This document shows positions 58,800-64,000 of a stretch of 64,000 bases of DNA, piece by piece. A program made the position numbers and the translations under genes. The notes beneath the pieces are model-generated. The model had not been told where the DNA came from, did no database searches, and saw only the letters and a list, made by a program, of their open reading frames with translations. Source of the DNA: Liolophura sinensis (taxonomy: Eukaryota; Mollusca; Polyplacophora; Chitonida; Chitonidae); contig NC_088296.1 in assembly GCF_032854445.1 (NCBI RefSeq), positions 24,497,604 through 24,561,603 on the forward strand. Reading direction: 5' to 3'. Each line of letters opens with the position of its first letter. The stretch's first letter is position 1.

Positions 58800-58857
58800 A
58801 TGAAACCTTGGTTACTTGTGATCCTCTTCCTAGTCTCCGGAACACTTTGTATTCAAG
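58800..58857 (+). CDS. Gene B exon 1: signal peptide
   Basis: 58 bases, from ATG to CAAG|GTAGGT. Hydrophobic core LLVILFLVSG. Phase 1 at the end, as in gene A. Confidence 0.8.
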
Positions 58858-61800
58858 GTAGGTCATGCGTTTACTATTTAAATTATTTTTAAATAGTTAA
58901 TGATTTATGGACTTAGTTGTTGAGTTAATCCGTTAATTTATCTGTTAATCTGATTATTGTTACAGAAACCTGGGTAACACATCAGTTGTGGGTTACTTGC
59001 TCAAGTGAACTTTTATGAACAGGATTTTTAAATAGTACCCATGCTCTTCGAAAGTTCTGTGAAGTCTAGGACTGATTGATTTTGATAGGCCTTGACAATA
59101 CAACATTGTATCTGCGTTTCACCTCAATGCAATGTTTTGTAGTCCTCGTCAATCATCGGTTTCCCCTCAATGCACCCTCAATGGTGTGTTGTCCTTATAA
59201 ATCCTTTGCTACGCCTCGATGCAATGTTGTGTTGTCCTCATCAATCATGTGCTACCCCTGGATGCAATGTTGTGTTGTCCTCATCAATCATGTGCTACCC
59301 TTGGATGCAATGTTGTGTAGTCCTCATTAGTCATGTGCTACGCTTCGATGCAATGCTGTGTAGCCCTCGGTAATCATGTGCTAACCTATACGTTTAACTG
59401 CCTGGCCAATTAATGGGTTAGCCTGTCAAGTTCTTGATAGGTGAGGACATATAAATCAACAGAGGAGTGCTTCATTCAGGAAAAAACAGGTCTACTGATA
59501 AAAACTGGCCCGGAGATTAAACTTTTGGTATGATTTTTATTGTTGATTGTTCCTACGCTACAATGAAATGCAGGTGAACATGTGTTAACGTTAACTGTTT
59601 GAATTGTTCCTTAATCTCTGCACACACAACAACCAAAGTTTAATAGAGCACTGTGTCTGCAATGGCATAAAAGGGTGGGTGTATGGAATGAGGGAAGCAA
59701 AAGGTAGTTGAAAACACACAAAACGCACTCCCTATGCCCCTCTTTTATCACCGCTAACACTAAAGAGCGACTCTGTTCTGTAAGGAGTATGTCCATGACA
59801 AAGATTACGTTTTTTTTTATTTATATCAACACAAGCTATTTGTTATTTAAATGTGTGAATAAAATGCTGTGAATGTTTTGGAGGAAATTAAATTTGTGCA
59901 TAATTACATGCATTAACAGTCGTACAAAGTCCTATTATAATATACGAATAATATTGCCATGACTAATTACAATATTGTCTATTGCATAACACGTTTATAT
60001 CTGCACGTGATCATATCTGACTGAAAAATTTCGATAATTCACCTCCAACATGAAAAGAGCTGATCCTATCAAAGTTTGTCCAAGTGTGTAACATTCGTGA
60101 TTTATTCATTTTAGGCACCTCCCTGGATGAGAAGTGTCAGGATGACAGCGAATGTGCAGTTCCAAACACAGTGTGCAAGCCTGATCACTGTTTGGTATCC
60201 ACTTGTCAGTGTAACATGGGATACAGGCCGAACGCTCAAACAATGCAATGTGACAAAGGTGAGCATAATACACGATTTAGACAAATCTTCCAACGTGTAA
60301 GTAATTTTGGGAGTAAAATGACTCAGACCTAAACGAGGTGTCTCTCAATATAGTTTTCGTCTTCATCCTTTTTGTGAGAATGGCTTGTTTGTCTGTTTAT
60401 TTCGTGAAATACAATAACAATACACAATAACGTGTTTCACAGGTGCATACACGTTGGTTGTAAGGTTTGCGAACTGGTTAGAACTCAACTATATTTAGGC
60501 AGTTATCTGAAAAACATCCCTGCTCTAACAGCTACAAAAGTGTTGAAACCACTACATTATGGGTAAGGTAAAATGATACAGGGAGTCTTTCCTGAAGTGT
60601 AACAAAAAATGTGGAATATTAAAACTGAAGGATAATAAGTATCGCAACCAAAAATGTCCTCTCATATCTACATGGTGTGATGTTACACATACGAACACAT
60701 GCAGTCACCCACTCCTGAGGTATAACCACAAATGACGCAGATCGTTCGAGCAACATTTTGAGGTAATTACAGCATAATTGCCATCCTCAACGTCATACGT
60801 TAAGGAAACATTGCACCAGGAAACATTTTCACTTTGAGAACTCTTCGGTTATAGGGGTTGAATTAAATGATTGATTATAAATGCTTCTGAAACATATTGT
60901 AAAAAATATTACTGTTCTCTCTGTTGAAGGGTTTAAACTCTGCGTAGCGAGATATCCAATCTTAAAACATTAAAATCAATGCACACTGAAGCAATACGCT
61001 GGTGACACGCCACCCAGGGGCATTGGGTTTCAATAGTAAATCGGTTTGATTTCTGTTTGATTCCTATTTGGCGACACGTCGCCGGGACTATTAGTCGGTA
61101 GATTAATGAATGTTATTTTTTTCTCGGAAGTTGTATATATAATGGTGGCTGTAGTTGTCGCGTCCTGTCTTCAGGAACTTCAAAAGCATCGAAACAAATA
61201 AGGGAGGATGGGAATTGAACTCGCCTCCCTATCTGCCAACGGTTGATTTGTCTATTGCGGCAGCGACATTTTGATCTAATAAGCCATAAGTGTCCAGGGA
61301 AGATTTTACCCCAATGTGCGAGTAAATCTTCATCTACGTTGATATTACCAATCTCCCTAATGATGGTAGTATATTGCACAATATCATCGAATCTCAAGCA
61401 AATTCTGTTGAATGAGAAATGGTGAAATTAAAATCCGCTCTAAGAAATGGCAGATTGACACACGTTATTCCTTGACAGGATTTGGTCATGTGATTCTATT
61501 TTAAGAACATTAAATTGGGAACTCGTAAAACTCCCTCACGCTTGTAACAAAACGACCCAAAACTTTTGTGTTCTTTCTTCTATTACTGTCCAATAATTGG
61601 CATATGAAGTGCACGAGCACTGCAACGTCACAGAGGGAAACAGTGTGTTTTACTGCGATTAGAACCTTCTGTGTAGCACGTCCGAGGGGTGTCCCATTAG
61701 ATTGTTATTTGTTTTTAAATTTATTGTTTTATCAAAATGGTGAGAGGTTTGAGTCTTCCACATTATAGATCTGATCTAATATTTTAAATTGTACTGATTT

Positions 61801-62119
61801 TTGAATTTTGAAAATATCCCGACTAGTAGTTTGCAGTAGTACAACATTTAATCCACCCTCGATTTCGACAAGCAAATCAGCGTCATCCACCACGTCAACA
61901 CAGTCTACGTTGTTATCGGCTTCCACAGTTCACCCCAACACTACAGCCGGTGGAACAACAACGACAACAGTACCTCCCGTACTGCTTGGTCAAAAATGTA
62001 CAAATGTTACAAAATGCGCTGATCTTCGATCTGTATGTCCACCACATCGATGTGACGGGATGGTTTGTCAGTGTGATGTAGGATACATAACCAATGCTCA
62101 GCTGAACATTTGTGAGAAT

Positions 62120-62157
<38 letters not shown>

Positions 62158-63783
62158 TTGTAGTGTATTTTATTGAAGAAATCAATCGAAGTTTGACCAA
62201 AGACGTTTTGCGGCAGGGATTCAGCTTATGGACAGCTGCTTTGAGTCTGGAAGTTTGTCAGGTAAATGTTGTTTGTTTACTCGCGGGACTGTGGTTTTCT
62301 CCTTTCACAGATCAACTAACACTAAGTGGTTCAATAAATATATCATACATTTTGCCATTTTGGACATAATACTGATCTGACAAAGTTAGTGGTATTGGGT
62401 GTAGCAACGATTAATATTCTGTTCTTTTCAGAAATCTTATACATAGACTATATTTTTTAACGGGCAGGAAAATATTTCCTACAGGCTACACAGTTCGGAT
62501 ACATCTTTCTATTCACGTTTTACTGTACGGACCATTTTATGGAAAACAAAAAAAACTTCTGTTCAGCAAGAAAAGAATACCGGTGGTATTTTAATCTTTG
62601 TCGGCACTGTAACGATTATTACTATCAGCTTGTCTTTAGCCAGTATCATCGGAGAACCTTGCAACAAAACCAGAGACTGTCTGCCAAGGCACTCCGTGTG
62701 TAACTCGAAGAACGTGTGCGAGTGCGATGCAAATTCCAGAGCCACATCAGACAATTTTTGGTGCATTGGGACCGGTTACAAAGCACTCGGCGACAGTTGT
62801 ACCACGGGAGATAAGTGTAGGATAGCAGCGGACTGTCAATCCGGCAAATGCGCATGCGTCAAATGGCACGCCCCTTGGGGCAAAGAAGAGAAGTGGTTCG
62901 GAATTCCGGCGTCAAGGTTCAGTCAGTGTGAAAACACTAATAATACTCTGAGTAAGTACACAAACAGATGAAATCATTATTATGCAAAAGTCTTTTCGGA
63001 ACAGAACACCATAATATCGTGGCGTTTTTTACTGCTATCTTAGTGACCCCTCAGAGGCCCGCGCCAAAGACGCGGAATACGCGGGTTTGCGCCCGTCACC
63101 CTGAGAAGGAGGTGGTTTTCTTAAAACCGCGCTCTCCGCGGTGTCGCTAAGGTCACGGTCAAGAATGAACGCTGTCAGCCAACATAGAATAAATCCGTGA
63201 TCATACAATGCGAAAGTTAATATCAAGTCGTGGAATGAATGTATGTATATGTGTGGCTGAGTTTACCGTCGCACTTAACAATAGTTCATTCATGTGACGT
63301 CGGTTACCCTTAGGGAAACGCGACTTTAGGCAAACTATGTTGTGTACCTTTTTACAGATACCAGCCATCACGCTTCGAATGTTTTTGCATTCTAAGTCAT
63401 CTAGAGCCTAGACTTAGACGATAACAGAGAGTGTTTTTGTTGGGGGAAATCCGAGTGCCATCGGTAAAGCACTTGTCTTTGGCAAGTTCCTGACGTACTC
63501 TCTCACCTGTATGGTGTAAAATGTATATGCACTACATAGGGATGGAAGTGAAGCGGTCTCCAAGGAACCCGGCACTGCGCTAACGGCCGCACGAGCGCCG
63601 TTGACGCCCTATGGACTCGAAGGGAGCGCAGTGAAAGTAACGGTAAAAACCGTTATCGAATCCTAAAAATTACTCCTACGTGTTGAGGAAATCATGCTGT
63701 TTTACCTTTGCACTAATTACACATATTTACTCTGTGTTACAGACAGTTGTAACGGAACAACATTTGCTCCACAAAACCCGTAA
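58800..63783 (+). CDS. Secreted cysteine-rich protein with EB-like modules (gene B), paralogue of gene A
   Basis: Coding exons: 58800-58857, 60115-60258, 61827-62120 (uncertain), 62640-62951, 63743-63783; all introns phase 1. With the third exon the product is 282 residues, without it 184, and both keep frame. A signal peptide (MKPWLLVILFLVSGTLC) is followed by a seven-Cys module, then (exon 3) a Ser/Thr-rich linker of about 50 residues and a second seven-Cys module, then the two six-Cys modules and a one-Cys tail. Exon lengths 144, 312 and 41 equal those of gene A. There is no transmembrane helix, so it is probably secreted; the linker may carry O-glycans. Exon 3 lacks a normal donor because T36 follows its expected last base, so it may be skipped. 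An AATAAA at 63964-63969 would serve as poly(A) signal. Function unknown. Confidence 0.78.
59095..59390. repeat. 43-base minisatellite, about six copies, in gene B intron 1
   Basis: The unit contains ATGTGCTACCCCTGGATGCA and ATGTTGTGTTGTCCTCATCA. Copies become less alike to the left. Confidence 0.88.
60115..60258 (+). CDS. Gene B exon 2: seven-cysteine module
   Basis: Acceptor TTTATTCATTTTAG, 144 bases, donor AAAG|GTGAGC. Starts TSLDEKCQDDSEC and has CQCNMGYRPNAQTMQC at the end, the GY-x-x-N feature being typical of EB-like modules. Confidence 0.86.
60259..61826 (+). other. Gene B intron 2, no other feature
   Basis: No gene seen. A small near-palindrome GGCGACACGTCGCC stands at 61070-61083. 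Confidence 0.5.
61827..62120 (+). CDS. Gene B exon 3: Ser/Thr-rich linker plus seven-cysteine module; donor missing
   Basis: The acceptor AATATCCCGACTAG gives phase-1 entry (GTA for Val). About 50 residues rich in Ser and Thr (TSKSASSTTSTQSTLL, AGGTTTTTVPP) precede a module with KCTNVTKC, CPPHRC, CQCDVGYITNAQLNIC. By analogy with exon 2, the exon should end after GAGAATG at 62120 with a GT donor, but 36 T follow. Its coding part looks intact, so the loss may be recent or the tract may be an assembly error. Confidence 0.55.
62121..62156. repeat. Poly(T) run of 36 at the exon 3 border of gene B
   Basis: 36 consecutive T directly follow the expected last exon base. On the minus strand it is a poly(A) run preceded by AATAAA (62169-62174) 12 bases upstream, as at the end of a retrocopy. 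Confidence 0.9.
62164..62261 (+). other. Possible matrix metalloproteinase-like exon remnant
   Basis: After TTGTTGTAG, 98 bases lead to CAG|GTAAAT. In phase 1 they encode YFIEEINRSLTKDVLRQGF and SLWTAALSLEVCQ. The pattern V-x3-F-x-LW-x5-L-x resembles the start of the matrixin (M10) catalytic domain. It does not fit the frame of gene B from exon 3 and no zinc-binding exon is nearby, so it may be a remnant or a chance match. Confidence 0.3.
62640..62951 (+). CDS. Gene B exon 4: two six-cysteine modules
   Basis: Acceptor CAGCTTGTCTTTAG, 312 bases, donor CTGA|GTAAGT. It shares PCNKT, DCLPRHS, CECD/E, FWC and the Trp-rich KWHAPWGKEEKWFG block with gene A exon 3, with no gaps in length. Confidence 0.9.
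63039..63151. repeat. GC-rich foldback element in gene B intron 4
   Basis: CTTAGTGACCCCTCAGAGGC at the left pairs imperfectly with the right end (CTCTCCGCGGTGTCGCTAAG) over about 24 bases. Inside are smaller arms (GGTTTTCTTAAAACC; CGCGG and GCGCC stems). It is much richer in G and C than its surroundings. It may be a short MITE or a structured RNA. Confidence 0.55.
63245..63320 (-). mobile_element. SINE family 2-like, degraded fragment
   Basis: GTGGCTGAGTTTACCGTCGC, ACTTAACAATAGTTCATTCA, TGTGACGTCGG echo the tail of family 2; the rest up to 63500 is not alignable by eye. Confidence 0.4.
63743..63783 (+). CDS. Gene B exon 5: C-terminal tail and stop
   Basis: Acceptor ACTCTGTGTTACAG, 41 bases encoding SCNGTTFAPQNP and TAA, parallel to gene A exon 4. 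Confidence 0.82.
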
Positions 63784-63963
63784 TGTCAATCAGAGCAGGA
63801 CTTCATACTTCAGTGTACACTCGTCGGCGATCCAACAAAACTGAATCAAAATACAAAGCTAGGAGTGAATGACCTTCTAAAATAACTCCCTTCTTGCTGT
63901 ACTATTTTCTATACTATATAAATTAAAATACTGTACATAAATTAAGGTGCAAATCATCGCATG

Positions 63964-63969
63964 AATAAA
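63964..63969 (+). terminator. Poly(A) signal AATAAA of gene B
   Basis: AATAAA lies 180 bases after the stop codon, near the end of the window. The cleavage site would be just downstream of it. Confidence 0.55.
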
Positions 63970-64000
63970 CAAGAATTCAAGTAGATTTGAGTGTTTGAAA

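Noticed and set aside
62120-62163. 44-base intron from GTTTTT to TTGTAG joining gene B exon 3 to the matrixin-like frame
   Set aside because: The join would run out of frame and meet a stop after eleven codons.

Overview
The window is eukaryotic, almost certainly from a lophotrochozoan and most like a mollusc. It has long introns, AT-rich intergenic DNA rich in TACATGTA-type words, two families of tRNA-related SINEs of a kind I associate from memory with mollusc genomes, LINEs, a solo LTR, a MITE and many minisatellites. I cannot name the species. Gene models below are built from splice signals, reading phase and paralogue comparison; no transcript evidence was available.

Three gene models close without a gap in reading frame. 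(1) A minus-strand TRIM-type E3 ubiquitin ligase spans about 33.4 to 17.0 kb: RING, two B-boxes, coiled coil and SPRY in six exons of 672, 96, 231, 23, 188 and 584 coding bases, 597 residues in all. The 96, 231 and 23 base exons match the lengths I recall for classic vertebrate TRIM genes. Its last intron, 11.3 kb, is filled with satellite DNA: a 5.3 kb array of an 80-base monomer with a 1,200-base higher-order repeat, blocks of a 42-base monomer with a 924-base higher-order repeat, and a LINE fragment inserted in the 42-base array. (2) and (3) Two plus-strand paralogous genes for small secreted cysteine-rich proteins (EB-like modules) lie at 47.3-51.4 kb and 58.8-63.8 kb. All their introns are phase 1 and three exons have identical lengths (144, 312, 41 bases). 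The second gene has an extra symmetric exon (Ser/Thr-rich linker plus another module), whose expected splice donor is replaced by a run of 36 T.

Layout: 0-4.5 kb, intergenic with minisatellite and SINE copies; 4.6-7.5 kb, a broken LINE with endonuclease and reverse transcriptase; 7.5-14.4 kb, intergenic with SINEs, an undescribed dispersed repeat and a hairpin-bearing minisatellite; 14.4-33.4 kb, TRIM gene and its presumed 3' UTR; 33.4-47 kb, SINEs including a head-to-head pair, an orphan transmembrane exon, a 1,022-base solo LTR, a short tandem array and a 480-base MITE; 47-64 kb, the two cysteine-rich secreted protein genes and the repeats between and inside them.

A working link between the genes is only inference: TRIM proteins often act in innate immunity, and secreted cysteine-rich proteins in molluscs may act in defence, shell matrix or protease control, but nothing here shows that the three genes act together.
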